From Vitis vinifera (taxonomy: Eukaryota; Streptophyta; Magnoliopsida; Vitales; Vitaceae): a DNA stretch of 64,000 nucleotides. Positions 10,125 to 23,150 of this stretch are shown piece after piece. Position numbers and translations under genes: made by a program. Numbering within the stretch: the stretch's first letter is position 1; each line of letters begins with the position of its first letter. The notes beneath the pieces are model-generated. The model did no database searches. It had not been told where the DNA came from and saw only the letters and a list, made by a program, of their open reading frames with translations. The stretch spans positions 9,563,001 to 9,627,000 of the forward strand of contig NC_081821.1 in NCBI RefSeq assembly GCF_030704535.1, in the 5' to 3' direction.

Positions 10125-12760
10125 AAAAAAGAGGAACCCAAGTCCCTATTTGAATATGAACAACCCTTCATGTAATATATGAGATCCAATTCAGAAATAT
10201 TGCCAATCTTGTCAAAGTTAGTAGTAGTAAAATGAGACATGATTGGGTCTAGCAAATGAGGACAAAAATTAAAAACTTTTTTTTTCCTTTTACACTAAGA
10301 AAAATAAATATTTTATGGTTGAAAATTTGTTTTTACTTAACCATCATTGGTACAAGGACCCATCATAGCTTCATATTTTGTTTTAGAGATAAGCAAGGCA
10401 AATTGACCCTAAATAATCCAAAACCCAACAACCCAATCAAGCTAAAGTACAAAACCCACTTTAATTCCTTCTCAAATCCAATTATATACTTTAGGAAAAA
10501 ACTATGTGGGCTATAGGTCAAATTTAAATAATTTAATATATTTAGTACTTGATGGTTTATTTAAGATGATTTTAAGTCAAATTATAATTTAAGTCCTTTA
10601 ATATCATTTGAAAGTTTTAATTATTTTATTAAATATATTTATATATTTAATAACTTAAATTAAGTTATTAAATCACTTAATTGATTTATTAAATTTCCTT
10701 TTAAGTTATCAATTATGTAGATGCCAAACTCTACATCTTTGGCATTGAGATAATAAAATTTAAATCATTTATTGATGATACAAATAATGAGATTAAAATA
10801 GAAAACGAAGAAAATAGATATAAATAATAGAATTAAAGTATAAAACAATAAATTCAAAATACATATATAACATAACTTTCGATATGTATCAATTTAGTAT
10901 TATAACAAAACCCTATATTTTAATAGGCTGAGATTATAAGTTTATATATATTAACATCCTAATTTATTTATGTTTGTTTTTAAAGTAAACAACGTTTCAT
11001 CTGTTCTTGAATAGTTTTCTTGAAAAAAGTTTTTGTTTTCTCGGTGAATGTTTTGATAGAAAATATAATTTTTTAGAATTGAGGTTTATTCATTTTTAAG
11101 TAATTATGCAACTCAATAAGAAATTTTCTTACTTATCCAATTTATAATGAATCAAAATAATCATTTGTTTCAGTTTAAATAATCATTATCTAGAATTATT
11201 TAAGTAATCCACATAATTATTCATCTTTTATCAATTGATCTGAGCAATTTATTATTATAATAATAAAAAAACTATAAAATACAAAACGAATCTTCATTTT
11301 GAATTTCTCGATCAATATATTTACACGAACACACTAACATATCATATAAAAAAAGAGACAAGGAGTCGTTTCAAACCAAATCACCCCTTATCATCCATTG
11401 AGCTAGTGTAGTTATGGAAGAATTAGAAGAAAAAAAATCAGTCAACAAATTAGGAGAGCTCTGTCTTGGTTATTTACTTCGCCAAATAAAACTATAAAAG
11501 GGAGTCATTCAATCCACGGCAAAGAAAAAGCAAAAAAAAAAAAAAAAATCTATGTAGAGAACCACTTGAATAATCAAAACAACCAAACCCACCCATTGCA
11601 AGAGAGACAACTCGAGAGGGGAGTGATTGATATTTTGGGAAAGCTAGAAAGGCCAAAATGATATTGTGGAAAATTGAGAGGACATTTGAAAACATATCCT
11701 TTTGAATTAAATAAAGAAAAAGGTGATGCTCCCATAGACCGTTTCTAATAGTGGATTGGACAAATGTGTTCACGGTCAATGTACTTTTCTTCAACCAATC
11801 TCCTTGGGATCTATCTATATATTTCCCCTTCGCTTTGATGCTTTTTGGGAGTTGAAACCCAAAACGTATGGAAGATGGAGAGCTTTCTTTATTTTGGTCA
11901 ATAGAGTAATTGTTCTACATTTTGTCTTGTGATCCTTCATATGACAGACAACTTAATGGTCATGTAACTTATTTATTTAGGAAAATTCTAGGTACCCCAC
12001 CATTCCCCATACCCACTTTAGAATATGAAAAAAAATTATATGTATGACTAAATTTGAAATTATCATGAATATTTTCTTTTAGTAGGGTCATGTTTCAATA
12101 TCATAGAAAGATCCTTTTTTTTTATTTTATTTTATTTTACAATTTTAATTTATTTCATTTCCTTTTTTAATTTTACTTTTTTTCATTTATTTAATTTGTA
12201 AAGTGGGGTTGCTTTCCTTTTTCTCCTTTGATCTTTTCAGCTCACAATTTTATAAAATTAATTGAATCATATTGTTACTATTTTACATGACTTGTTGAAT
12301 GAAAAATTTTACCTTTTCAAGAGAATAGATATACAATGCATATCATTCTTATGATTTTAATATTGAACATAAGTTTTGGCTGGTTGGTACTTCAACTAAT
12401 TTCCACATTGTCTAAGGTCTTGTTTGGTGTTATATAATAGGTCAAATTATGGATTGACTTTCATGTTGATTTTGCATGTTAAAGGTGGAAGGATTTTCAC
12501 CTACAAAGGTTGTTTAGAGATTATGTGGCTTTTCGTTTTCCAACATCACTACTAAGTCTTCAACTCAACACCTAATAGTCTTCAGTAGGCTCCTACACTG
12601 AATGCTTACCTATATTTTCTTTCTTAAGGGATTGTTTTATTTTTTATTTTTAAGGGTTTTATGATTGAGGGTATTTTAATGGATAGAAAAATCAAGTTGG
12701 GAAGATTGGATGAACAAGCTAACTTGATAAGGCCTATGAGGCCAACTCTTTGAGACTAAT
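9961..12760. other. AT-rich intergenic, no gene seen
   Basis: Contains an AG-rich tract at about 10093-10120, a partial relative of the dispersed repeat at 10510-10710 and homopolymer runs. Minus-strand ORFs at 10052-10255 and 11492-11794 show no domain. No promoter or RNA gene can be supported. Confidence 0.5.
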
Positions 12761-12764
12761 TTAT

Positions 12765-15235
12765 CCCTTTGTGAACATTGTTTGTTAGAAAAGTCAATGG
12801 GGAAACCGTTTGGAAAGACCATTATGGCGTCTTTTCCTTTGCCGCTAATACACTCTTGACTTTTATGGCCTAATGAATGTAAGGGTAAGGCATGGTGCCT
12901 AGTTCTTCATCACATTTATAGATAAACTATACACACTATGATTATGTTTATTTGATCTTCCACAAGTCATAAAGATAAAATTTCTTTAGACACTACTTAG
13001 GACAAACCATGAGCATATCTATCTAAGAATTTTAAGAATCTATGTGAAGAAAAAGGAATCCAAAAATTGTTGATGGTTCTAGGAACTATACAATAAAATG
13101 TTGTAACAAAAAAGAGGAATCATATAGTTTTGGATATGGTTCACTCGGCGATGGCACAAGTCAACCTTCTAATATCCTTCGAGGAGATGCTCTCTTAGTT
13201 ATTGCCTACATCTTGAATATGAGTTCCCTCAAAATCAATTTCTTTTACTCCATATAAGTTGTGGACAGGTACAAAGCCTAATCTAACTCACTTGCAACCT
13301 AGGGTCCAATAGGTTATATTTACAACTCCTCCGATAGATATGGCAAACTAAGCCATAGAACAAACAATTGCATCTTCATTAGATATTTTGATGAATCAAA
13401 GTGTTATGTGATGCTTGATGAACAACAAGATGAGAGTGTGAGAGTGTAATTGACATTGAGTCACAATATGTCGATTTCTTAAATGATGATTTTCTAGGTA
13501 AAGGGAAAGTGGATAGAAATCTCAACTTGTTTGAGACAATTGAATCAAATAAAGGCACTTTGAATCCTAATTAGGATGTCCAAAGAGACTTTCCACCTAA
13601 TGGGTTTGCCTTCAAGTAGTGAGTTACCACTTGGTAGAAGTATACCATTAAATTTTGATTCACATGATCCATGAGTAAAAGCAAACATGGAAGTATCATT
13701 CATCATCATTATGAGATTGAGAAGGCTTTCATGCGTACTTCGCAAGATGCTAATGAGCCTAAGAGTTATGAGGAGGCTCTCTTGTTCCCTACTTGTGAAA
13801 ATTTGGAAGCAAAAAATGATAAAGGAGCTGACGTCTATGAGGAAGAACTCCATTTGGGAGCTAGTTGATCTTTCATTAGGATGTAATATTATTAGAAAGG
13901 TTCCTAAGGTACACACAAACAAATGGTCTAATTGAGATGTATATGACTCGAATTGTGACAAAAGGAAATACCCAAAATGAGGATATAAACTATGAAGAAA
14001 CCTTCTTACCGGTAGTGAGGTTTGTCCTAATTCACTTATTCTAGTCATTGTTGAACATTTGAATTTGGAATTATACCAGGTGGACGTTAAAACTACATTT
14101 CCAAGTGGAAAATTAGATGAGGAGCTTTATATGGATCAACAAACTTGTTTCGTGGTAAATAGGTAGGAACTTAAGTTTTGCAACCCTTGAAGGTCCATTT
14201 ATGACTTGAAATAATCATCTAGCTACTATCACTAATGAGTTTATGATGGTCAAAGAAGACCACTACACGTACGTTAAATAGTTCAAGAATAAATTCCTTA
14301 TCGTGTCTTTGTATGTTGACAATATTTTATTAGTAAAAAATGACGAAGAGGTGCTCCTCACCATCAAATATAATTATACTCCACATTTGAGATGAAGGAC
14401 ATAAGTGAAGCAATCTATATGCCCTAGTTAAGATCCTAAAGAATCCTTTAAAGATACTTCTTAGTGTCTCAAGATACTTAGATAAAATAATAATAATAAT
14501 AATAAATAAAAAGTAAATAAATAAAATAAATAAATCTTGAGTGATTTCAAATACCAAGTTACAAGCTCACTGACACATTTGTCTAAAAAGGGAAGGCATT
14601 AAGCTTGAATATAAATCCTAAGACTCCAAATGAAAAGGAAAATATGGCTTGTGATCCCTATGCTAGTGTCATTGGCAACCTGATATATGCTATGATGTGT
14701 ACATGTCTTGATGTCTATTACATAGTTTGGATAGCTAGCAAGTTCCAATTGAGTCATGATCTTGCTTATCAAAGTATGTATTTTGCTATCAGAAATCAAT
14801 TTGCGCTTGATTAGCTATAGTGGCACTAATTAAGGTGGCAACTTCGATGAACACAAAACAACATTTGGTTATTGATTTCTACTCAATGATTGTACCATAT
14901 CTTGAAGCAATAAAAAGCAATCCTATGTAGCACTATCTACCATGTAGTTAGAGTGTATTGCATACTCAACTACTATTTAGGAGTGTGTTTAGTTGAGGAG
15001 GTTCCTTAAGGAATTTGGCATTCTTGTATATGCTTTTGATCTTGCTATGATCTAATGTGATAGCATGCCAACTCTTCCCTAGGCACAGGACCTTAAGTAT
15101 TATGGTCAAACCAAACAAATATACATAAAATATAATTTCATTCAAGACATGATTGAGCAGGAGGAAGTGGTCTAGTTGACCACTATACCTTGACTTTATA
15201 TATACCATTCGTTGTTCGATCTTATGTGATTGGGA
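12765..15235 (+). pseudogene. Decayed Ty1/copia retrotransposon polyprotein (integrase to RNase H)
   Basis: Reading through stops and frameshifts, the order integrase, reverse transcriptase, RNase H is plain. Seen: 'CEHCL' and 'KPFGK' (integrase zinc-finger end, about 12775); 'FKNLCEEKGIQ' (about 13035); 'CIFIRYFDESKCYVM' (about 13370); the 'EPKSYEEAL' connector (13754); 'VKEDHCTYV' (about 14250); 'SLYVDNILLV' (about 14306); 'CDSMPTLP' and 'GQTKQIYIKYNFIQDMIEQE' (about 15060-15165). The RT catalytic YVDD reads YVDN. No gag or protease is clear upstream. This is a copy-and-paste element that can no longer make its enzymes; the copia assignment rests on integrase lying before RT. Confidence 0.85.
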
Positions 15236-15779
15236 CATGTTTGTTTATTAGATTGTCACACACACGCGCGTAAACTTACCATATGGTTTATATGATAGGT
15301 GAAAAAGGTATGTCAACAAGCAAAGGTTGGCTTACTCACATGAGCAATCGCCTTTAATGTTTTATATAGCGAGCAAAGGTGAGGCACAATGGATCCAAAG
15401 TGCTTAGATAGCATGCTTGGATATTACAAATTTATGGGTCACCTTGAATAGGTCTAAGATGAGGTCTTTAACTATATTAATGGAGATTGAGGGTGGATAA
15501 CCCAACAATCTTAACTTTGCTTATAAGAGTGACCAAATGCAAGCTTTGAGTAATGTGCTTGAGGAAATGAGCATATGGATAACTCGAATTGGGCGCATTT
15601 GATACAATTAAAGTAAGATATACATGATGATAGTGATATGAGATACACTAATGATTAAGAGCTTCATCATAGCATATATTTCATATTACATGTGCTTGTT
15701 GATTAGATAAAAAGATGAGCAAAAGGATCCCTACTTTCTCATCATGTAAGTTCTTATAGACTATTGTGATCACGTCTTT

Positions 15780-16165
15780 TATGCCCAATGTTGAGCAGAA
15801 GATGATGGAGATATGAGATGAGATGAGAGTCTAATGGACTTGATGAGAGTCCTATAGATTATCAAGTTTATTAAAGTTTAACCACTTATTATATTGACTC
15901 TATAAATAGAGCCCACCTTTCAACTCTCTAAGTATCAAGAGACTTTGAGCATCAATAGCATTTGTATGAAAGATCGGTAGCATTTGTATGAGAGATCTCT
16001 TTTTCATTTCTATTACACTGCAAAGTATTTTATAACTTTTAAATTGTAAAATTAAATAGTTGCTCTTGTTACTTGTAGCACTACAATTTACGAGAAAATA
16101 TATAGAAATGATCAAATGTAAAAGAGATTTATCTTAACTTTAAAAGTTCCATGAATAATCCAACA
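15780..16165 (+). repeat. Probable decayed 3' LTR of the copia element
   Basis: It follows the RNase H end by about 550 bp and has an LTR-like layout: a TATA box 'CTATAAATAG' (about 15899-15909), then a transcribed-looking stretch with a 22-bp near-tandem 'TAGCATTTGTATGA' pair. No matching 5' LTR was found, so boundaries are estimates. Confidence 0.35.
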
Positions 16166-16294
16166 AGGATTTAATTTTTTTTTAAAGTCAATAATAGGAA
16201 ATTTGTAACAAAATAAACAAGATACTCTCAATTTAGAATATAATTAAGAATCTTTAGTCCTACAAGAAAAGAAATAAATTGCAAACCGCCTTCA

Positions 16295-17290
16295 TTGTTG
16301 ATACCTGGTCAACTGAAAATGGATTCCTCCCTTAGACGTGGCAGAGAAAGTTCCCGCTTCGATATCTAAATATGGGCTTTATGCTTTCCTGTACAAAGAT
16401 GTCCGGACGGGTTGTCCGGACACACCCTCCGAAGCCTAACTCAGACGTTAGGAAGAATGGAAACCCTTAAAGAGAGAGAGATTATAAAACTCATAGTATC
16501 CCCCATCTCTGTTCTATTTCAGTAGGGTTTTTATAATGTTCGTATGTAAAGCCAAGCTCCGTAGTGCCGAGTTGGCTCTTGTAGTAATGATTGCGCAGTA
16601 GTGACAGAGCAATCATCACATCTACAAGTGGTTGGGGGGCTATGTTAGACAGCGCGTCATGACACAGTTTGTCGTCCCTTCAACCTTGTTGATGGCCTGA
16701 GACTGAGCATGCCTAATTACTGAAGCAAACGTGAGGATGGAAAGAGTCTCATCAGTCAATCCGGTGTCAACTAGTCATGGTCTCATATATCAAAGAAAAT
16801 TTGAAGCTGTCAAGAATATGTGGGCCGATCAACAACGCAAATGGGGCAAACAGGGCATCTCCAAGTAGAGATGAAGAACTAACACGTGGCCCAACTAGGA
16901 ATATTTCACGTTGATAGACACGTGAAAGTATTTGTGGGTGTACTCTTGAGATAAGGTCCCACATTCATCTTATCCATCGAACATGGTGAGCATTTTTACC
17001 GCGTTGGATAATAATCAAACAAGTGTAGAGGCCTCTGATTGGTCAACTCAGTCAACTGTTCATTAACTAATGGCAGTAGGATCTCTTCTCTTGATCCAAC
17101 TCAGTTAATTATTACTGATATTGACCCATGGGAAGAAGGCTCGTTGACCAAATATGGTGATTTGTGTCCATTTATTAGTTCAACAGGTGCCAACTTGTCA
17201 TTGGTCAATCTGGTTGAACAAGCAAAGAAGACAATTTGATTTTGGTATTGTTATATTAGCTGGAAATATAAGGACTCTGAGTTTGTGGAG
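16295..17290. repeat. LTR-like sequence A (possible solo LTR)
   Basis: A GC-richer island in AT-rich DNA. It contains 'GATGTCCGGACGGGTTGTCC', then 'CCGAAGCCTAACTCAGAC', and two CACGTG words near 16893 and 16919. A related, diverged version of the first two blocks occurs in the sequence at 21631. There is no ORF of note. A gypsy-type solo LTR is the likeliest reading, but TG/CA ends and a target duplication were not confirmed. Confidence 0.4.
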
Positions 17291-18014
17291 GTATAATATT
17301 TATCAATACATTTTTCCACTAGGATAAAATTTCCCTTTTTAGGCCTTTTGTTTTTTCAACTTTTGCCTGATTTTCTAATAAAGGCAAGTTTCTTTTGACT
17401 TTGGTGGCAAGCTTTTGTTGATCTTCTCGTGATTGTGTCAGGAAGTTGATATCTTGGGCAAGACTACAACTTCGACTTTGCTTCTAATGCTGAAATTTGC
17501 AGGTGCTACCTGTTCCCCAAACTCCATTATGATCTCCAATTCCTTGAAGCTATGTTTGTTCTCGTAAAGGAAATAAAATTGAGAGAAAAGTTAGAAGAAA
17601 AAATTAAGTGAGAGAAAATAAAATGTTATATGTTATTTTTAATCATTTAATTTATAAGTTTTAAAATAATTTTAATTATATTTAATTTTTTATAATAAAA
17701 TTAAATATAAGAAAATCATTTTTTTTAATACTTATCAATCAAAAAATTTGATAAATCATAGATTTTTTTTCTTAATAATTCTTTGATGTAATTTAAAATA
17801 AAAGTTTATTTGAAATGTTTTTAATTTGTTTTTAATTTTTTAAAAATTACTGTTATCTATAATACTTTATTTTCAATTTTTTTTTTATTATAATTATTTT
17901 TTAAATAATTCCTAAAAAATAGCTAAAAATCATTCAAATATGGTATTAGAAAATACCTTACACCTTATTATCAAAATAAGTTCTCAAAAATCTTTTTTTT
18001 TTTTTAAATATCAA

Positions 18015-18057
<43 letters not shown>

Positions 18058-18994
18058 CTACTTTTAGAAAACAACCTAATAGATTTGTATCCTTTATAAC
18101 CTCCACCAAAAGTATTTTTTTGATTGGGCTATGCAATGATGACATTTCTTTGATGGATAAAAGTAAGATTTTATTCGAGAGTCATTTTATTTAATATATT
18201 TTTAATTAAAGTGTTCATGTAAAAATGTTTTTAAGAAAATCATAAATGAAAACTTATTTTCAAAAAACATCATAAATAAATTTTAATTTTTTAAAAATAA
18301 TATCTAAATTTTCAAACACACTCGAGTATAAGAATTTAGTTTGTGCTTTTAAAACTTGTGAATCAACTGGAATTCAACCAATTTTTTTTTAAAAAAAAAG
18401 AAATAATTGTATAAACATGAAGAGTGATTAAAAATAAAATATTGAAGATAAAAAATTATTTAAGAAAAATACTTAAAAACACAAAAAAATAAAATGATTG
18501 AAAATATTTCAACTTCCCAAGCATATTTTTATTTTTAAAAATAACCAAAATTAGTTTTTAAAAATACCCTATTTTAATTAATATTTTTTAAAATTGTTGT
18601 GTATTTTTCATGCTCTTGCTCTACCTGATTACCATCTCATGGTCATAATGGACCGCCCAAGTCGTCAATCTTCCAACTACTAAGCCCATCATGACTTCGC
18701 CTGATAGCGGCCCATTCTTCAAATCCATTCATATTTACTAAGGAATATATTTAGGATCAACATTTAGGATATTTTGTACATTCCTAATTATATTTATCAT
18801 ATTTAAATTCTCAAAACTAACAAATACTTTTTCTATTTCCAAAAAAGGAAATAAAAACTCAAACTTCATTCTAATTTTCATAAGTACTATATCCAATAAA
18901 ATTCACAACCCTAAAATATGCAATTATCTATTTATTCTTTTATCAAATTTTGAATAATTTGTCATGCAAAAGACATTATAGAATTATATTTTAC

Positions 18995-19038
<44 letters not shown>

Positions 19039-19282
19039 AACATTTAAATTCTTAGAGGTAAAATAACAATTTTAGGTTATTTTATATTATCTCGTTGAAT
19101 GAATCAGAATACCACCTATTTGTGATAAATTAAAATCCTCTTGATAAGTTGGATTTGATTTATCTAGAATCATTTTTTATTTCATTTATGCCTTCATAAA
19201 ATTCATTCAAACATGGGAATAAGAGAGAAAATGAATGAGATGTCAATTCTCACTCTCTATTCTTGTGTACCAAATACCCCCT

Positions 19283-19313
19283 TAAGGTTATGTTTGATTA
19301 TGGAAAAATGTGA

Positions 19314-19357
<44 letters not shown>

Positions 19358-19452
19358 AAGACGATAGAAAGAAAAAGTAAAAAAAAAAAAAAAAAGGTTT
19401 AAAATCAATAAATTATTTCTATATAGTACTTCTAACTCATTTCATTTATTAA

Positions 19453-19507
<55 letters not shown>

Positions 19508-19640
19508 TGAATTAAAAATACATAATTTTTTATTTTTAATTATTTTTATTTTTATTTTATTTATCATAATAATACAATTAAATATGAAAAAACAATTTTT
19601 CTTAATATTTTTTTTCCTTAAAACTTTCCAAAACCAAACA
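19283..19640. repeat. MITE of the GTTATGTTTGG family, expanded by two microsatellites
   Basis: The left end 'AAGGTTATGTTTG' and right end 'CCAAAACCAAACACAACTT' are inverted copies. The interior has the family words 'AATAAATTATT' and 'AATTAAATATGAAAAAA'. Two AT microsatellites lie inside it. It is related to the elements at 26535-27195, 30290-30790 and 34800-35045. Confidence 0.5.
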
Positions 19641-20535
19641 CAACTTCAAAAATGTATACATTTTTAGGAGTTTTTTCTATTGAAAAACTGCTTCAAATTG
19701 CTAAGGAAATAAATAGAATAACATATTGTTTATCTAAAAAGGGCATTTATAATGCAAAGCCCATAGTTTATTTGAAGTAAATAAATCCGCCTCAAAAGCT
19801 TAAATAGATATCACTAATACTTATTTTTAAAAGTTAATTGATAACATGCATTTAAATAAAAGTAATGGTAAATTACAAAATCCATGAGTATATTTTCACT
19901 TGTGTTCATAATTTTATTTATTTATTTATTATTTATTATTTTTAAGAAATGTCACTCTTGAACTATTCCAAATGTCAAATAAATCATTCTGTTAAGGAAT
20001 TATGTTAGAATGGATGGAGCAATGCACACGATTTCATGTTAGCAATACATATGATTTAAAGTCTTTAGATTGGATAAGTTCTGTGCAATAAAAAGAGGGC
20101 CAAAAGAAAAAGGCAGAAAACCTAAAGAGTAGACTTCACTTTTTGAGGAAGGAAAGGCTACAAGTTGAGGATTTATTGGATTTTTTTCTTCAATGTGGAG
20201 GATTGGAGATTAGAGTAAATTATGGAACCTAGCTTGATATCTTTTTGAAAGTTCTTAGTTTCCTTCACATCACAATATGAAGGACAAAATGCATAGGTAA
20301 ACCCTAGGTCAATTAGGGTTCAATTTTCTTTCTCCTTTATTCATGCCTAAGAATTATTCGTGTACCTCTATTAAGGTTCATAGATGTAAGGCTATTTGTG
20401 ACTATACTTTTGTAGATCCTCGTTAGATTTCAAATTTTAAGGTTTTTCAATTGTTTAATTCTTGGTAAGGTGCCAACCCTTGCACTATTATAATCCAAAT
20501 GGTTAGAGAGTAGTTTTATTATATTGTTTTGAATT

Positions 20536-20566
20536 TTGGTTGGTTGGTTGGTTGGTTGGTTGGTTG
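20536..20566. repeat. (TTGG)n tetranucleotide microsatellite
   Basis: About seven perfect GGTT/TTGG units. Simple sequence repeat with no coding context. Confidence 0.9.
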
Positions 20567-21126
20567 ATGATTTTCTTTAATAGGTTAGTTTGCTTGAGTT
20601 TGTCACAATTAAGCATTATGGATAATGATGGATAAGTGGTGATCAATCCTCTTCCTAGTATACATTACTAAAGCTTTGATATAGTAACTTGACAAAGAAA
20701 AAAACTAGAGAGAATGTAGCTACCACTTGTAGCTAGGTATCATCATCCATAGGGAATCAAAATAAATGGTTAGTTGTCCTCTAAACAAGTTGAGTTGTTG
20801 TTGCTTATTATGGAAAAATAATTCAAATTATCTTTGACTTGTAAAGATAGGATTAAGAAAATAAAAATTGTTGTTTAATGAATTTTTGGGCATATTACAA
20901 AAAGATTTCTAGGAGTCCCAATTTACACGTCTTTTCCTTTTCCTATATATCTTGTATATGTTCATATGGTAAAGTATAAGAAAAAGTCTTTCTTAATTAA
21001 AATTAAAAAAAAAAAAGCAAAATCTTTTATTCATTTTTCTCTAAGGCTAAACACATTGTATGTGGTTTTTTTCTCTGTTCTCCTCCATTTTTCATCCACA
21101 AAGTAGAAATTGCAAACAATTTTATT

Positions 21127-21497
21127 GGCTTGTTTGGTAACTGTTTTTTAAAACAGGTTTGAAAAATAGTTTTTAAGAATAGTTTCTAAAAATATTTTAT
21201 AGAACAAAAATATGTTTTGAAAACTTAAAATGTTTTTAATATTTTTAAACATGTTTTAAAAATAATTTTTATATCTAGTATTTTATTTTTAATCATTCTA
21301 CATGTTTGTATAACAATTCTAAAAAAAAACAAGTGAAAACAATAGAAAACAACTAAAAGATATTATCCAAAAACATTTTGTTGCCTATTCTTAAGAATAG
21401 GAAACAAAATAACAATTTTTGGTTATTAAACGTGTTTTTTTTTTTTTTTTGAAGAATAGAAAATTGTTGTAAAAAAAATAGTTATCAAATAGATACT
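21127..21497. repeat. hAT-like MITE
   Basis: The left end 'GGCTTGTTTGGTAACTGTTT' is matched in inverse by the right end 'AAAATAGTTATCAAATAGAT'. The interior is AT-rich with repeated GTTTT/AAAAC words. TGTTTGGTAACTG-type ends are common in plant hAT MITEs. A clear 8-bp target duplication was not found. Confidence 0.45.
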
Positions 21498-21630
21498 ATA
21501 TTCCTATATTTATATCTGTTTTTCATCATTGGAAATGGAGATTACTTCATATCAGTCATTAGGTGTTTGTTTTATTGGCCATACTTGCTGATAATATCAA
21601 TTTTTGCATTGAAATGATCTCGATATAGGG

Positions 21631-22420
21631 GGATGTGTTGGCGTCAAGCCAACTGGATTCAAGTCTGTCCAGCTTCACTAGAATAAGACGGACTTCTTCC
21701 CTACACAGAAGGATGTCCGGATAGGTGGTCCAGGCACGCTCATCCAAAGCTTAAGTCAGAAATCACCAAGGATAGCTCTAACTATTTTTTGTGGGAGAGA
21801 ATAAGTGTGTACCTTGTTCGTGCTTCTTAAGAGGCTTATATAGAGTTGATGACACTGTCATTATAACGTTGATTATGGACTCTTGCCTTTCTTGTAATGA
21901 TAATTGTCCTTAGGGCATAAATCGAGCCTTGATAGTATAGTTAATGTCATCACTGCTACGTGGACTGGGCAATCACATCAAGTAAGGGTTGCTGACTGGT
22001 GTCATTTGTTGACTGTCGTGCCAAAATCTCAGACCATGTAGTTGATTGTCCATTTAGCTTGCCAATGTTTGGGATTGTGAGTAACAATTAATTGACATTG
22101 ACTTTTGGGTGTAAATGACGTCTAGTCCGTCACTCAGACATTAAGCATGGTTAACCACACAAATTAGAAATCTTGAGGACTTGATTGAATTGATTTGTCC
22201 ATCTAAAAGGTCCAATCGGCTTGGTCTGTCCATTCCATCTGACATTATGGAAGAAGGAAAACTTCTCATTTTTGGTGCCAGACGGAGCTTATCTTGGTCC
22301 AGATGGGTTATATGTTTGCCCTGGTCGGCTAAAGGGTCTTAAGTCTGGAAAGGACATGTGGAGGGAAGTTCTCCATAAAATGATTGAGAGTTAAGCCTGT
22401 CTTGCATTGATGGTATTGAA
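21631..22420. repeat. LTR-like sequence B (possible solo LTR)
   Basis: Starts near 'TGTTGGCGTCAAGCCAACTG'. It contains 'GGATGTCCGGATAGGTGGTCC', resembling sequence A at 16.4 kb, then a TATA-like 'GGCTTATATAGAG' near 21834, consistent with an LTR promoter. No coding region flanks it. The end near 22420 is uncertain. Confidence 0.4.
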
Positions 22421-22844
22421 ATGATTTCAAAACTGTATATTGTGGGCCAAATCTAAATTCATTGCTTTCTACATTTATTGAAATTTCATACCAAAAATCA
22501 ATTCATCACACCTTTATCAAATTGTTTCCTGGTATTGAAAAGAATATTAGTTTGAGCTTCCTGTTGCTAAAATAAAGCTTCCAACCCTACATTAGTTCCT
22601 ATTCCATTTTCCGTTATTTTGATATTGCTTTAACTCTCCATCAACTCTATACCTGAACCTCCTTGAAAACACTCTCTTTTACCTTTTTCTTACTACATTT
22701 TCACTAAATTCACAAGTTAGCACACAAGTTGGGACTTAGCACCTATGGTATGATTAGCACTCAAGAGTACGCAAAATACCTTATTTATGTAGGTGGAAAA
22801 CACCATTTTTGAGTGTTAATCAAGTGAAAACCTAACATTGAATG

Positions 22845-23150
22845 AAACAGTAGGTGCAATTTTGGATAAGCTACATTATGTGAATGGAAAAAAGTATTTC
22901 TATGATGATGATGATACAAACTTGATTGTTTATTATCATCTAAAATATCAATTTAAGGATTAGGAATGGGTTGAGGATGTGTCGTTATAATATTTAAGGC
23001 ATGGGAAGACAACAAAGGATGGATTAGTAAGAGTTAAGTCTGATATTGAATTGTAGGAAATGTTTGAACTTCATAAAGGAATGTCAAAAATTGTGATGTA
23101 TCTTTGTCAATATAGGTCACTAAATGATGTTGAAACTAATAAGTCACTTG
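22845..23150 (+). pseudogene. MULE transposase N-terminal fragment (degenerate)
   Basis: One frame reads 'LHYVNGKKYFYDDDDTNL', then 'LKYQFKD', a stop, 'EWVEDVSL', a stop, 'YLRHGKTTKDGLVRVKSDIE', a stop and 'MFELHKGMSKIVMYL'. The pattern of hydrophobic and acidic positions resembles the PB1-like N-terminal domain of plant Mutator-like transposases as I remember it. Three in-frame stops and no catalytic domain downstream make it a dead fragment. Recognition is moderate only. Confidence 0.4.

Larger units (their letters stand above)
17300..21120. other. AT-rich intergenic with microsatellites and MITE relics
   Basis: Holds (TA)n at 18016-18057, (AT)n at 18999-19036, (TA)n at 19316-19351 and (AT)n at 19457-19504. 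MITE-related sequence lies at about 17570-17780 and 19283-19640. No gene was recognised. Confidence 0.5.

Noticed and set aside
20536..20566. Regularly spaced repeat resembling an array
   Set aside because: Simple TTGG microsatellite without spacers; not CRISPR, and the host is a plant.
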